A stretch of DNA of 64,000 nucleotides from Nocardiopsis alborubida (GTDB lineage Bacteria > Actinomycetota > Actinomycetes > Streptosporangiales > Streptosporangiaceae): contig NZ_JAAXPG010000002.1 in the NCBI RefSeq assembly GCF_012396365.1, forward strand, positions 124,001 through 188,000. Direction: 5' to 3'. The notes under the pieces were generated by a model. It was not told the origin of the DNA, did not search any database, and saw only the letters and a program-made list of their open reading frames with translations. Below are positions 24,565-33,611 of this stretch, one piece after another. The translations under genes and the position numbers were made by a program. Within the stretch, counting starts at the first letter, position 1, and the number at the start of each line of letters is the position of its first letter.

Positions 24565-25505
24565 GGCGCGTCTTCGCCGCCGCCTACCGGGGCGGGCGTT
24601 GCCTGGTGCACGACCCCGCGACCGGCCTCACGCACACCAGCCCCTCCCCTGTCTCGCTGGGGCGGGTGGAGTTGGACGAGGGCACCGTGTCCTCGTGGCC
24701 GATCGTCCACCCCGGCGAGGCCGGTGCCCGCGTCCCGATCAGTGTGTGCTGGTCCCCGCTGGTGCGCTGCAACCTGAGCTGCCCGCACTGCCTGGACGAC
24801 AAGACGCTGGCCGAGCAGTCGTCGGCCGACCGGTTGCGTATCGCGCGGGTCCTGGCCGGATCCCAGGTCATGGGCGTGGACATCTCCGGCGGCGAACCGC
24901 TCCTACTGCGGGACCTGAGTTCGCTGTGCGAGGTGTTGACCGGGGCTGGCCTGGTCGTCAGCCTCACCACCAACGGGTGGCACCTGGAGCGCCGGGCCCC
25001 TGAGTTGCGGGGCCGGGTGGACGCTGTCGCCGTCAGCCTGGACGGCCCCACCGCTGACGTGCACGACTCCTGGCGCGGGAAGGGGAGTTTCGACCGCGTC
25101 CTCGCGGGTGTGCGCGCCTGTGCCCGGCTGGGGCTGCGTGTCCAGCTCCAGACCGTGCTCATGGCCGACACCACCTCCCATGCCCAACAGGTGGTGGACC
25201 TGGCCGGGGAGCTGGAGGCGGGTGGGGTGACGTTCTTGCAGATGCTGCCCATCGGTGACGGCGCGGCGCTCGCCCCCTCCCAGATGCTCAGCGACACCGA
25301 CGCGCGGAAGGTCGTGGACGGCCTCACCACCCCCCAGGGGGTGCGAGTCCGGTTGCGGCGGCGCGATGCTGCAGGCGGGTTCAGTGTGATCCGCGCCGAC
25401 GGACGCCTGTGGCGCAACGCCCCCTCCGCCGAAGGGATCGGTGCGTTGAGGGTGCTGCGCGAGGTGGAGGACCTGGCGCTCGACGGCAGGGACGGTTCGG
25501 CATGA
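24561..25505 (+). CDS. Radical SAM enzyme (non-QueE)
   Basis: A 314-residue protein with the canonical cluster motif C70-x3-C74-x2-C77 (CNLSCPHC). The SAM-binding DISGGEPLLL follows, then TTNG and a VAVSLDG strand as in the SPASM/MoaA-like branch. The C-terminal 80 residues lack the cysteines of SPASM or auxiliary clusters, so it probably carries one cluster. The first 60 residues are an extra N-terminal domain. It could act on the nucleoside, a sugar or a peptide; the sequence alone does not decide. It is coupled to both neighbours by ATGA. Confidence 0.88.
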   Translation: MRRVFAAAYRGGRCLVHDPATGLTHTSPSPVSLGRVELDEGTVSSWPIVHPGEAGARVPISVCWSPLVRCNLSCPHCLDDKTLAEQSSADRLRIARVLAGSQVMGVDISGGEPLLLRDLSSLCEVLTGAGLVVSLTTNGWHLERRAPELRGRVDAVAVSLDGPTADVHDSWRGKGSFDRVLAGVRACARLGLRVQLQTVLMADTTSHAQQVVDLAGELEAGGVTFLQMLPIGDGAALAPSQMLSDTDARKVVDGLTTPQGVRVRLRRRDAAGGFSVIRADGRLWRNAPSAEGIGALRVLREVEDLALDGRDGSA

Positions 25506-26080
25506 CGCACCCTTCTCCCGCCCCGACCGGACGCCGTTACTTCGGGCACCGCAGGATCCACCACGTCACAGAGAGGCGATTCAACCAGGCCATCACCCAC
25601 CTCGCTGAGCAGGTGCGCTTGGCCCACCCACGGGTGGGGCTCGTCGTCGGAGTCGCCCGCGGCGGCACACGGGCCGCCACGGCCCTCGCCGGGCTCCTGG
25701 GCGTACCGTCCACCCTCGTCTTCGCCCGCCACAACACGAGCGAGGCCACCCATCTGCCCGCCTCCGGCGACGTCACGGTCGACCTCACCGACCTCCCCCT
25801 TCGCCTGTCCGACATGGCGGAAGGCACGGACGTCCTGGTGGTCGACGACATCTGCGGCAGCGGCGCCACCCTCCAGGCCCTACGCCGCGCTCTGTCCCCT
25901 CATCTGGGCGCGGACACCGCACCGGTCGAGGCGGTGCTGTGCCGCAACCTCGGCAGTGCCCATGCCCCCGATCTGGTGGTGTGGGAGGTCGATGACTGGG
26001 TGCTCTTCCCCTGGGAAGACCGGCCCGCATCTGCCCTGCCGCTGGTCGAGATTCCCGCACCTTCGGAAGGGAAAAGCTGA
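25502..26080 (+). CDS. Phosphoribosyltransferase-domain protein
   Basis: A 192-residue type I phosphoribosyltransferase. The PRPP loop VLVVDDICGSGATL is at 111-124, with a GVARGG strand near residue 50 and a hood-like N-terminus. In the toyocamycin pathway a phosphoribosyltransferase (ToyH) joins the preQ0 base to ribose phosphate. A similar step here would explain its place beside queCDE. This is an inference from context; the base specificity is not readable. Confidence 0.85.
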   Translation: MTHPSPAPTGRRYFGHRRIHHVTERRFNQAITHLAEQVRLAHPRVGLVVGVARGGTRAATALAGLLGVPSTLVFARHNTSEATHLPASGDVTVDLTDLPLRLSDMAEGTDVLVVDDICGSGATLQALRRALSPHLGADTAPVEAVLCRNLGSAHAPDLVVWEVDDWVLFPWEDRPASALPLVEIPAPSEGKS

Positions 26081-27186
26081 TGCGACGCTCCTTCGCGTTC
26101 GTCCTACTCTCCTATGCCCCCGACGTCGCCGCAGGCATGGAGCGGGCCACGGCCGGGCTCGCCCACGGCCTCACCCAGACGGGCCACGACGCCGTCATCA
26201 TCACCGCCGCCCAGGTGCCCGACCGCTTCCCCGGGGGCGAACGCCTGCACTCTCTGCCCTTGCCTCCCTCCGGGGAGGATGAGCACCTGCGGCGGTTCAT
26301 CGTCGAGAACCAGGCCGCCGTCCACCGCGAGTTGGGCGCGGTGTTCACCGCCCACCGGGTGGACACGGTGATCTATGTCGACGCCCTGTGGGGCATGGGT
26401 CGGGCCATGTCCGACCACCCGGCGCGTCGCGTCCTGGCGGTGCATGTGGTCGGGCACGACGAAGACCTCGCGCCGGCCCTTGCGGCGGCCGACGCCGTTA
26501 TCGCCCCCTCCCCCACCGTGATCCGCCAGGCCACCGAACGCGGGTACCGGACCGGAGACTGGAAGGTGGTACCCAACAGCCTGCACCGGGAGCCCCCATC
26601 CGCACCATCGCCCGCCCGGGTCGAGGAACGGCGCACCTGGGGTCCGGTGCGCGTGCTCGCGCGCCTGGGTCCGGAGAAGGGGGTCGACCGCCTGTTGGCC
26701 GCACCTGCTCCCCGCGGGCACAGGGTCGACATCGCCCTGGCGCCCGCCCCCTTCGCCTCCTCCGTTGGGGTCCAACAGCGGCTCCTGGACACGTGTCGAC
26801 GCCTGGCCGATCGCCAACCACAGGTCCGCGTTGTCGGTGGCGTGCGGTGGGAGCGAGTCCCGGTGTGGTTGGGGCAGGCCGGGGTTGTGATCGTGCCCTC
26901 CCTCAAGGAGACCTTCGGCCTGGTCGCTCTGGAGGCCATGAGCGTCGGGGTTCCCGTCGTGGCCCACGACGTGGGCCACCTGCCCGACCTAGTCGGCACC
27001 GAAGAGACAGCCGGGGGTGTCCTCGTGCCCCTCGGCCGTGGTGCGGAGGGTTTGTGGGAAGCCGCCCGCGACCTGCTCGCGAATCCGGTAACGTACCGTG
27101 CCAGAGCACAGGCTGCGTACTACCGCGCGCGGGACTTCCGGCCGTCCACCGTCGCTGAGTCATGCCTGAAAGCGGTACCCCGATGA
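26080..27186 (+). CDS. Family 4 glycosyltransferase
   Basis: A 368-residue GT-B protein. It has a glycine-containing N-terminal strand (LSYAPDVAAGMERATAGLA), a nucleotide-sugar site (VLARLGPEKGVDRLL), and the C-terminal donor motif PSLKETFGLVALEAMSVGVPVVA with the E-x7-E pair. With the PIG-L deacetylase downstream it recalls the MshA/MshB pairing, in which GlcNAc is transferred and then deacetylated. Start and stop overlap by one base (TGATG). Confidence 0.88.
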   Translation: MRRSFAFVLLSYAPDVAAGMERATAGLAHGLTQTGHDAVIITAAQVPDRFPGGERLHSLPLPPSGEDEHLRRFIVENQAAVHRELGAVFTAHRVDTVIYVDALWGMGRAMSDHPARRVLAVHVVGHDEDLAPALAAADAVIAPSPTVIRQATERGYRTGDWKVVPNSLHREPPSAPSPARVEERRTWGPVRVLARLGPEKGVDRLLAAPAPRGHRVDIALAPAPFASSVGVQQRLLDTCRRLADRQPQVRVVGGVRWERVPVWLGQAGVVIVPSLKETFGLVALEAMSVGVPVVAHDVGHLPDLVGTEETAGGVLVPLGRGAEGLWEAARDLLANPVTYRARAQAAYYRARDFRPSTVAESCLKAVPR

Positions 27187-28025
27187 CGAACACGCCCCTG
27201 CTCCTGGTCGATGGCCACAACCTGTTGTGGCGCGCGGCCTTCGGCTTTCCTGCGGAGATCCGCTCCCGCGACAAGTCCCGTGACCTGACCGCCGTCTTCG
27301 GGTTCTTCGCCTTGCTGCGTGTGGCGATCCGCGACGAATTCCCCGACCTGCCCGAGGTCCTGGTGGTGTTCGACGGCGAGCACGGCAGCGACGACCGCAA
27401 GCAGGACGACGCCGACTACAAGGCCAACCGCCCCGCCGACGGTGAGGCCCTCAAACCGATCCTGGCCCTGCCGCACGTCAAACAGGGCCTGGACCTGCAC
27501 GGCATCGCGTGGGTCGAGATCGAGGACGCCGAGGCCGACGACGTCATCGCCACCCTGGTGCATCTGGATCCGCAACGGCCGACCCGGATCTTCTCCACCG
27601 ACCGCGACTACTACCAGTTGCTCACCGACCAGGTGCACGTGCTCAACACCTGCATGCACCCCGGCAAACGCCACATCGGCCCTGCCCAGGTGAGTGAGCG
27701 CTACGGCATCAGCCCCGCGCAGTGGGCGTCCTTGCGTGCCCTGAGCGGGGACAAGAGCGACAACATCCCCGGTGTCACCGGCATCGGGGACAAGACCGCC
27801 GCCAGACTTCTGGCCAACGGCGCCCAAGTCCAGGACCTGCCCGCCTCGGGCAGGCTCACCGGCCGGGCCGGGGAGCGTGTCCGCGCCCAGTGGGAGCAGG
27901 TGCTCACCTGGCACCGGATGATCACCATGGACACCTCCGTCCCCCTCCCGGCCAAACCCACCGGAAACCCCTCCCCCCTGCTGCCCGCACCCGCCGCGGT
28001 CGTGGAGGAACTGGGGCTGTGGTGA
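27183..28025 (+). CDS. 5'-3' exonuclease/FEN-like PIN nuclease
   Basis: A 280-residue relative of the Pol I N-terminal exonuclease and T4 RNase H. It has LLLVDGHNLLWRAAFG, VVFDGEHGSDDRK, DYKANRP, EDAEADDVIATL, FSTDRDYYQLL, and the helix-3-turn-helix GDKSDNIPGVTGIGDKTAARLL. All acidic metal ligands appear present. The ATG at 27183 overlaps the previous stop (ATGA); an ATG 21 bases upstream is possible. Such nucleases cut flap DNA or RNA. In a small-molecule operon it is out of place and may point to nucleic-acid substrates or immunity. Confidence 0.88.
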   Translation: MTNTPLLLVDGHNLLWRAAFGFPAEIRSRDKSRDLTAVFGFFALLRVAIRDEFPDLPEVLVVFDGEHGSDDRKQDDADYKANRPADGEALKPILALPHVKQGLDLHGIAWVEIEDAEADDVIATLVHLDPQRPTRIFSTDRDYYQLLTDQVHVLNTCMHPGKRHIGPAQVSERYGISPAQWASLRALSGDKSDNIPGVTGIGDKTAARLLANGAQVQDLPASGRLTGRAGERVRAQWEQVLTWHRMITMDTSVPLPAKPTGNPSPLLPAPAAVVEELGLW

Positions 28026-28636
28026 GGCCGCCCGAGTCGGTGATGACGGTCATGGCCCACCCCGACGACGCCGAACTGTGGGCCGGGGCGTACCTGGCGC
28101 TGTGCGCCCGCACCGGTTCCCAGGTCACCGTCGCCCTGCCCCGCCATGACCCCGAACGCGACGCCGAGGCCGAGGCCGGGGCCGCCGTGCTCGGCGCGCG
28201 GGTGCGGTTGCTCGACCACGCCGACCGTGCCGGCCTGGCCGCCCTTCTGGAGCAGGAGCGGCCCGAGGTGGTCATCACGCACCCGGTGCGCGATGTCCAC
28301 CCCGACCACCGTCGTGTGGCCGAGGCGCTGCTCGGAGCGCTCCCTGAGGTGGTGATCTCCACCGGGCACCCCCGACGCGTCTACACCGCCGACTCCTACA
28401 ACGGGCTCACCCTGGATGGCCCGATCTCTCCTGCGACCGTGATCGATGTCAGCGAGACCTTCGAGGTCAAGCTGCGGGCCCTGGAACAGCACCGATCCCA
28501 ACCGATCGCCGACCACTTCGGGCCCATGGCCCGCACGCTCGCGTACCTGTGGGGCGCGCGCATCGGTATGACGTACGCGGAGAACTACACCCCTTTGCCC
28601 GTCCTGGGCCGTCTTCCGTACGCCATCCACCTGTAA
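28022..28636 (+). CDS. PIG-L/LmbE-family deacetylase
   Basis: A 204-residue protein (GTG start, GTGA overlap). The zinc motif AHPDDAEL is near residues 12-19, and a second HPVRDVHPDH supplies further ligands. The family removes N-acetyl groups from GlcNAc-type sugars (MshB, GlcNAc-PI deacetylase, pseudodisaccharide antibiotics). With the GT4 enzyme upstream it probably unmasks an amino group on a transferred sugar. Confidence 0.9.
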   Translation: MRPPESVMTVMAHPDDAELWAGAYLALCARTGSQVTVALPRHDPERDAEAEAGAAVLGARVRLLDHADRAGLAALLEQERPEVVITHPVRDVHPDHRRVAEALLGALPEVVISTGHPRRVYTADSYNGLTLDGPISPATVIDVSETFEVKLRALEQHRSQPIADHFGPMARTLAYLWGARIGMTYAENYTPLPVLGRLPYAIHL

Positions 28637-28668
28637 TCGTTCTCCGGCGAACCACACAGGAGTACCGC

Positions 28669-29796
28669 ATGCCTGGACTCGACTCTGCCGTGTACCAGTA
28701 CAGCACTCTGACCTCCCCTGCCCAGACCGCCGCCGCCCAGACCCTCCTCGCCTCCGGGAAACTCAGCTCGATCGGCGGTCACCACCTTCAACAGCTCGAA
28801 TCCCGCGTGGCCATGATGACTGGCCGTTCCGGAGCAATGTCCTGCGCCAGCGCTTCCGCGGCCGTTGAACTGGTCCTGCGCGCTCTGGACCTGGGACCGG
28901 GAGATGAGGTGATTGTCCCGGAGGTGGCCTGGGTGTCGTTGGGGGCAGCCATCGACCACGTGGGCGCGCAAGTGCAGGTGGCGCCGGCGGGTACGGACCT
29001 CACTCCTCGGTGGGAGGATCTGGTCCCGCTCATCGGCCCGTCCACCCGGGCTGTGATCCTCGCGCACCTGCGTGGGCGCCCCGCAGCGGACATCGACCGC
29101 ATCACCGAGGAACTTCGGCGCCGGGACATCCTCATGATCGAGGACTGCGCCCAAGCCTGGGGAGTCACTGCAGCAGGTCGCCCTGCTGGTGCGCGCGGTA
29201 CCGTCGCGGTCTTCTCCTTGAACCATCACAAGCTCGTCTCCACCGGAGAGGGCGGCGTCGTGGTCACCGACGACACCGCCCTGCTGGAGCGGCTGCGGGC
29301 CCTGGCCGGGGACACCCGCATCGCACTTACCGGCCGGTGGCGGACCAGTCTGCGCCTCAGCGAACTCCACGCGGCCCTGGCCCTGCCCCAGCTCGACTTC
29401 CTCCCCGAGCTGACCGGGCACCTGCGCCGACTCCAACACCAGCTCAGCGTCGCCGCCTCGGCCTCACCGCTCACCGTCCAGGTCCTCCCCCAGCCGGGAA
29501 GGGGCGAGGAGGGGAACGGTTGCCTGCTGGGGATGTGGGTGCACGATGTCCAGACGGCACGGGAGTTGTCCGACCGGTTCTTCTCGCTGGGCGTCCCTTC
29601 CTGGCATCCGAGTGAGGGCGACCTGCACCTGGCCTCCTCCTGGCCCACTCACGCCACGGGATCGCGCGTCGATCTCGGCTCCTACCTCGACATCGGTGTC
29701 CCCTACCTGCCTGAAGAACACCACGACGCGTTCCTGGCCGTGTTCACCGACACCCTGTCCGAGGTGGCCCACACACGCGGCGGTGCGCATGCCTGA
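28669..29796 (+). CDS. DegT/DnrJ/EryC1/StrS-family aminotransferase
   Basis: A 375-residue PLP enzyme. The Schiff-base lysine is K188 in FSLNHHKLVSTGEGG, and D159 in IEDCAQAWG pairs with the cofactor nitrogen. The family transaminates keto-sugars or scyllo-inosose. AGGAG nine bases upstream supports the ATG; the short gap before it is the only one in this part of the operon. With the adjacent Gfo/Idh oxidoreductase it forms the common dehydrogenase/aminotransferase pair for aminosugar or aminocyclitol synthesis. Confidence 0.9.
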   Translation: MPGLDSAVYQYSTLTSPAQTAAAQTLLASGKLSSIGGHHLQQLESRVAMMTGRSGAMSCASASAAVELVLRALDLGPGDEVIVPEVAWVSLGAAIDHVGAQVQVAPAGTDLTPRWEDLVPLIGPSTRAVILAHLRGRPAADIDRITEELRRRDILMIEDCAQAWGVTAAGRPAGARGTVAVFSLNHHKLVSTGEGGVVVTDDTALLERLRALAGDTRIALTGRWRTSLRLSELHAALALPQLDFLPELTGHLRRLQHQLSVAASASPLTVQVLPQPGRGEEGNGCLLGMWVHDVQTARELSDRFFSLGVPSWHPSEGDLHLASSWPTHATGSRVDLGSYLDIGVPYLPEEHHDAFLAVFTDTLSEVAHTRGGAHA

Positions 29797-30838
29797 ACAC
29801 CCTCCTGTCCAGTGTGTGATCGTGGGGTGCGGGATGGTCGCCCAGGAGTACATGGCCACCCTCACCGCCCACCCCGACCTGGTGCGGGTGACGGCGTGCG
29901 CGGACCTGGACCTCGACCGCGCCCGCGCCTTCGCCGACCGTCACGACCTGACGCCGGTCACGGTCGAACAGGCCGTGGAGGGCAGGGCAGGCGACCTCGT
30001 CGTCATCCTCACCCCACCCCACACTCACCTTGCGCTAGCGGAACAGGCGGTGGCGGCAGGGGTCGCGGTGTACCTGGAAAAGCCCTTCGGGGATGACGCG
30101 GCGGCCGCGCGCCGCCTCCTGGACCGTGCCCAGGCGCAGGGCGTGGCCCTCGGGTGCGCGCCGGACACGATCCTGGCTCCGCCGGCGCGCCTGGCGGCGC
30201 AGCTCATCGAGGAAGGGAGACTCGGGTCCGTCACCAGTGCCAGCGCCACGCTGGTGGGGCCAGGCCCGGAGAGCTGGCACCCGGCACCCCAGGCCCTGTA
30301 CGGGCAGGGTGCCGGGCCGTTGCGGGACATGGGGCCCTACTACCTAAGCATGCTGGTCCACCTGCTCGGCCCCGTCTCCACCGTGCACGGTTCCGCACAG
30401 CACCACCGCACCCCCCGCCACACCCCCGGCGGCGAGAGCTTCCCTGCACAGTCTCCGACCCACGTCAACGCCCTACTCGGGTTCACCTCCGGTGCCTCGG
30501 CCACGCTCACGGTCGGATGGGACGGGTCCATCTCCGCTACACCGCACCTGGAGGTCCGCGGGACCGAAGCGACCCTGACGCTCCCCGACCCTAACTTCCA
30601 CCACGGCGCCCTGAGGCTGCGCCGCTCCTGGCGCGATCCCTGGGAGGAGCTCCACCCGCCCGCGGCCGACCCACCGCCCGGCCGCGGCATCGGTGTCCTG
30701 GCCACCGCCCGCCACCTCACCACATCCCATCCCCAGTGGGACAGCGCCGAGCTAGCGCTCCACGTCCTCCACCTCATCGAAACCATCGAGCACGCGGCCA
30801 CCCGCGAGCCCTGCCCGGTTCCCGCCCACACACGATGA
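29789..30838 (+). CDS. Gfo/Idh/MocA-family oxidoreductase
   Basis: A 349-residue NAD(P)-dependent dehydrogenase. The Rossmann motif VIVGCGMVAQEY lies at the N-terminus, and the conserved lysine is in LEKPFGDD (about residue 98). An LRDMGPYYLSMLVHLLG helix forms part of the active site. It likely oxidises a sugar or cyclitol hydroxyl to the ketone used by the aminotransferase upstream. It overlaps that gene by 8 bp. Confidence 0.9.
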   Translation: MPEHPPVQCVIVGCGMVAQEYMATLTAHPDLVRVTACADLDLDRARAFADRHDLTPVTVEQAVEGRAGDLVVILTPPHTHLALAEQAVAAGVAVYLEKPFGDDAAAARRLLDRAQAQGVALGCAPDTILAPPARLAAQLIEEGRLGSVTSASATLVGPGPESWHPAPQALYGQGAGPLRDMGPYYLSMLVHLLGPVSTVHGSAQHHRTPRHTPGGESFPAQSPTHVNALLGFTSGASATLTVGWDGSISATPHLEVRGTEATLTLPDPNFHHGALRLRRSWRDPWEELHPPAADPPPGRGIGVLATARHLTTSHPQWDSAELALHVLHLIETIEHAATREPCPVPAHTR

Positions 30839-30851
30839 CAGAAGAGGCGCC

Positions 30852-31604
30852 ATGGTCCACCGCTCCACACCCCACCTGCGGGACAGCACCCATGCCTACC
30901 CACAGGAAACAGCCTGGTGCCGCCTGTCCCAGTACCTGGGCGAGGGCTTCCAGCCCCGCCTGCTGGACTTCGACGAACTCCGCCGGCACCTCGACCGGGA
31001 GTGGTACGACCTCGGCCCGAACTTCTACACCCACAGCCAGGGCTACCTCTACGACCTGACCCACTTCCACTACATGGAGGCCAAGCGCACCTTCCTCCAC
31101 TCCCTGCGGTCCTTCGCCGTCCACCACCGGCTCACCACGATCGCGGACGTGGGCTGCGGCATCGGCCTGGACGCCCAGGCGCTCCTGCACGCGAGGTACG
31201 ACGTCGATGCCTACGACCTGGACAACCCGTCCCTGGCGTACGCGCGGTGGCGCTTCGACCGTGATGGGGGAACAGGTGAACGCATTCACACCCTCACCGA
31301 GTTCCCCCGACGCGTCTACGACCTGGTGTACGCGGTCGACGTGATCGGTCACAGCTCCGATCCGAACGCCACTCTTGGCCAGCTGTTTCGAGCCGGACGG
31401 TACGTCTGTGTCACGTTGCCGCCCCATGATGATCGCCACCGCTACGGCCCAGCCGATCTGCATCCTCAACTGGACCACGAACAAGTGCTCCCTCTGATGC
31501 AGCGCCTTGGTGAACTGGTCCGGGTGGAAGGCACACCGGGGAGCACGATTTCCTTCTGGCGAAGCCTTCGCCCTCAGCGGCCACTAGCGGGAATGTGCCC
31601 GTGA
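30852..31604 (+). CDS. Class I SAM-dependent methyltransferase
   Basis: A 250-residue protein. Motif I is IADVGCGIGLDA (about 97-108), and DVDAYDLDNPSLAYAR places the acidic ribose-binding residue. An N-terminal 90-residue extension precedes the fold. It is the last gene of the que operon and would methylate the product or an intermediate. Its 3' end overlaps the oppositely oriented nuclease-like gene by 31 bp. Confidence 0.82.
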   Translation: MVHRSTPHLRDSTHAYPQETAWCRLSQYLGEGFQPRLLDFDELRRHLDREWYDLGPNFYTHSQGYLYDLTHFHYMEAKRTFLHSLRSFAVHHRLTTIADVGCGIGLDAQALLHARYDVDAYDLDNPSLAYARWRFDRDGGTGERIHTLTEFPRRVYDLVYAVDVIGHSSDPNATLGQLFRAGRYVCVTLPPHDDRHRYGPADLHPQLDHEQVLPLMQRLGELVRVEGTPGSTISFWRSLRPQRPLAGMCP

Positions 31605-32590
31605 ATGGTGAGCAGTTCTTGGAAAAATCCCTCAGAAACTTCTCGAACGCCTTTCTCCTTAAGCTCGGCAACACCAAAGCGATAGACCTCATAACGAGCT
31701 AGCCTCAGTTTCCTATCTTCGGCAACCATGGAGGCGTACCGACCAGCATCGGCCTCCCCGTGCTCGTCGGAATAGTGGTGTCGACCATCAATTTCTACCA
31801 CAACTCGAACACCACCGGGCATCAGCAGCAAAAAGTCCATACGTTGCCGCGCGAGAGCACCCTCACGCCGCCCGAGTTGCTTACGCGTGTAAGGGTCGTA
31901 GTGCATATATACTTGAGGAATGAGAGCGGGTATATCGTAATCATACTTGCCGTACAGGCTTGCATAGCCTTTGAAGAAATCCGCCTCTACACCGTTGTGC
32001 CGCATGGACCGCAGCAAGCGCTCGTAAAGTGATATTGCATTTTTCCGCTCCATTCCCTCGGTGAGTTTTTCGCGGTCAGTCCACCAGGTGACCAGCTCAC
32101 GCCAGGTTAGTCCACGTTCAGTCAGCGGTCGATTGTATACCAGACAGTACTGCTCGTTTTTGGTGATGCGAATAACGTTGTTTAGCGCATCGGTGAGAAC
32201 AATCTCAGGCTTGGGTCCGTCTGCCGAAAAAATTAGATTCTTCAGATCACCAGATACACCGCGGACACCCAAGCGCCCTACCAACTTGGCGAGTTCGTCA
32301 CCGCCAAACTCATCGACGATCTGGCGCGCAATGTCCACCAGTTCGGGCATGCCGCGTGTGTGCAGACGATGGCGGACGTAAGCGGCTTTGCTGTGGTGCG
32401 GATCCTCGTCTTCACGCTGAAGATCCAACCCCAGGGCTACACACACTTGGGCCAGATCATAGGACTTGATGTGCTGCTTGAGAGTGTCGGCGATCTCCTC
32501 ACGAAGCATGTGCGGAGTCACACGGCCAGTTTGGAGAGTAGAGGGAACAGGACTCACAGCACCTCGCATTGGGAAAGAGAGGGGGCCCAA
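31574..32590 (-). CDS. Defence-type protein: helical domain plus DUF559/Vsr-like nuclease
   Basis: The frame gives up to 338 residues; an internal ATG at 32509 (LREEIADTL) may be the true start. The N-terminal half is helical and recalls AbiJ-type abortive-infection domains, though this is tentative. The C-terminal 100 residues have a PD-(D/E)XK-type core: QRMDFLLLM, then VVVEIDGRHHYSD, as in DUF559/Vsr-like endonucleases. Base composition is visibly lower in GC than its neighbours, and codon use is relaxed, which signals recent transfer. It lies between two biosynthetic blocks and is transcribed against both. Confidence 0.6.
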   Translation of the reverse strand: MGPLSFPMRGAVSPVPSTLQTGRVTPHMLREEIADTLKQHIKSYDLAQVCVALGLDLQREDEDPHHSKAAYVRHRLHTRGMPELVDIARQIVDEFGGDELAKLVGRLGVRGVSGDLKNLIFSADGPKPEIVLTDALNNVIRITKNEQYCLVYNRPLTERGLTWRELVTWWTDREKLTEGMERKNAISLYERLLRSMRHNGVEADFFKGYASLYGKYDYDIPALIPQVYMHYDPYTRKQLGRREGALARQRMDFLLLMPGGVRVVVEIDGRHHYSDEHGEADAGRYASMVAEDRKLRLARYEVYRFGVAELKEKGVREVSEGFFQELLTIHGHIPASGR

Positions 32591-32720
32591 CGGACCACAC
32601 CAAAACTAAAATCGGCAACCACATCAGAATCTTCGATGCCCACGAAGGCCGATTATGGTCATTTGGTCGACATATAAAAACAGCGGTACCGACCGCTGAA
32701 GCTCATCTCTGTCACGGTGC

Positions 32721-33611
32721 TCAGGCAGCTGGAGTCCACGGCCATGGACGCTTCCCTCGCCGACCGCGCAGGCAGTCGATCCGGAGTTGGGCTTCTGTGC
32801 GCATCCGTTCCTGTGAGGAGTGTTGGACGAAGTACAGGGTCATGCGGAGTTCGCGCAGGTCGCGCATGACGGTGAAGCCGGGCCAGTCGGTGACGTCGTG
32901 GCCGCCGTAGACGCGGACGAAGCAGTCGTACTGCTCCTGATCGAGCCAAGGCACCGAGTTGGTCTTGATGGCGGTGGAGACCAGGTCCCATTCAGGTGGT
33001 CCCACCGAGCAGCGCTCCAGGTCGAGCAGAACTGAGCCGTGGGCGTGCCGAGCGACGTTGCCGATCCAGGCATCGCCGTGGACCACGGTGTGCTGGCGCC
33101 CGTCCGGGAGCTGGGACCAGGCTTCGCGGAGGGACTCCAAGCGGTTCCTCAACCAGACTACGTCGTCGGGGGCAAGGCCTACGGCGTCATCGATGCGCTG
33201 GGGCAGGCGAACGAACGGGTCGAGTTCCCCGAGGGCGAGATGGGTAGGGACAGGCAATGAGTGAAGGCCGCGCAGGAGGTACGCGACGTCCTTCACTGTT
33301 CCGGAGGTGTGTTCGGGCAACACTTCCCAGAAGGTGACCGCGCGGCCTTCGACGACGATGGGCTGCTCCACGTCTAGGGGTGTGGTGACGGGGAACCCGT
33401 GATCGGTAAGCCAGCGAGCGACCACGACCTCACGTCGCGCCGCCTGTTCCTGTCCGGGGCGGGCGATGCGGGCGACCAGGTCAGGGAAGCCGATGACCGC
33501 GTTCTCACCGATGCGGATGGGTGAAGCGGTGGCGAGGGATCGGTTCAGGCCGGCGTGAGCCAGGGCCTGGCTGAGGATGCGGTCGTACTCGGTTGTGTGC
33601 GGGAGTGTCAT
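32721..33611 (-). CDS. Aminoglycoside-phosphotransferase-family kinase
   Basis: From the ATG at 33611 the product is 296 residues with the APH fold. The Brenner-type catalytic loop is VVHGDAWIGN, followed by the metal-binding LLDLERCSVGPPEWDL. Substrates in this family range from antibiotics to choline and homoserine. It overlaps the XRE-TPR gene by 4 bp, so the two form one operon. It could give self-resistance to the product or modify a precursor. Confidence 0.85.
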   Translation of the reverse strand: MTLPHTTEYDRILSQALAHAGLNRSLATASPIRIGENAVIGFPDLVARIARPGQEQAARREVVVARWLTDHGFPVTTPLDVEQPIVVEGRAVTFWEVLPEHTSGTVKDVAYLLRGLHSLPVPTHLALGELDPFVRLPQRIDDAVGLAPDDVVWLRNRLESLREAWSQLPDGRQHTVVHGDAWIGNVARHAHGSVLLDLERCSVGPPEWDLVSTAIKTNSVPWLDQEQYDCFVRVYGGHDVTDWPGFTVMRDLRELRMTLYFVQHSSQERMRTEAQLRIDCLRGRRGKRPWPWTPAA

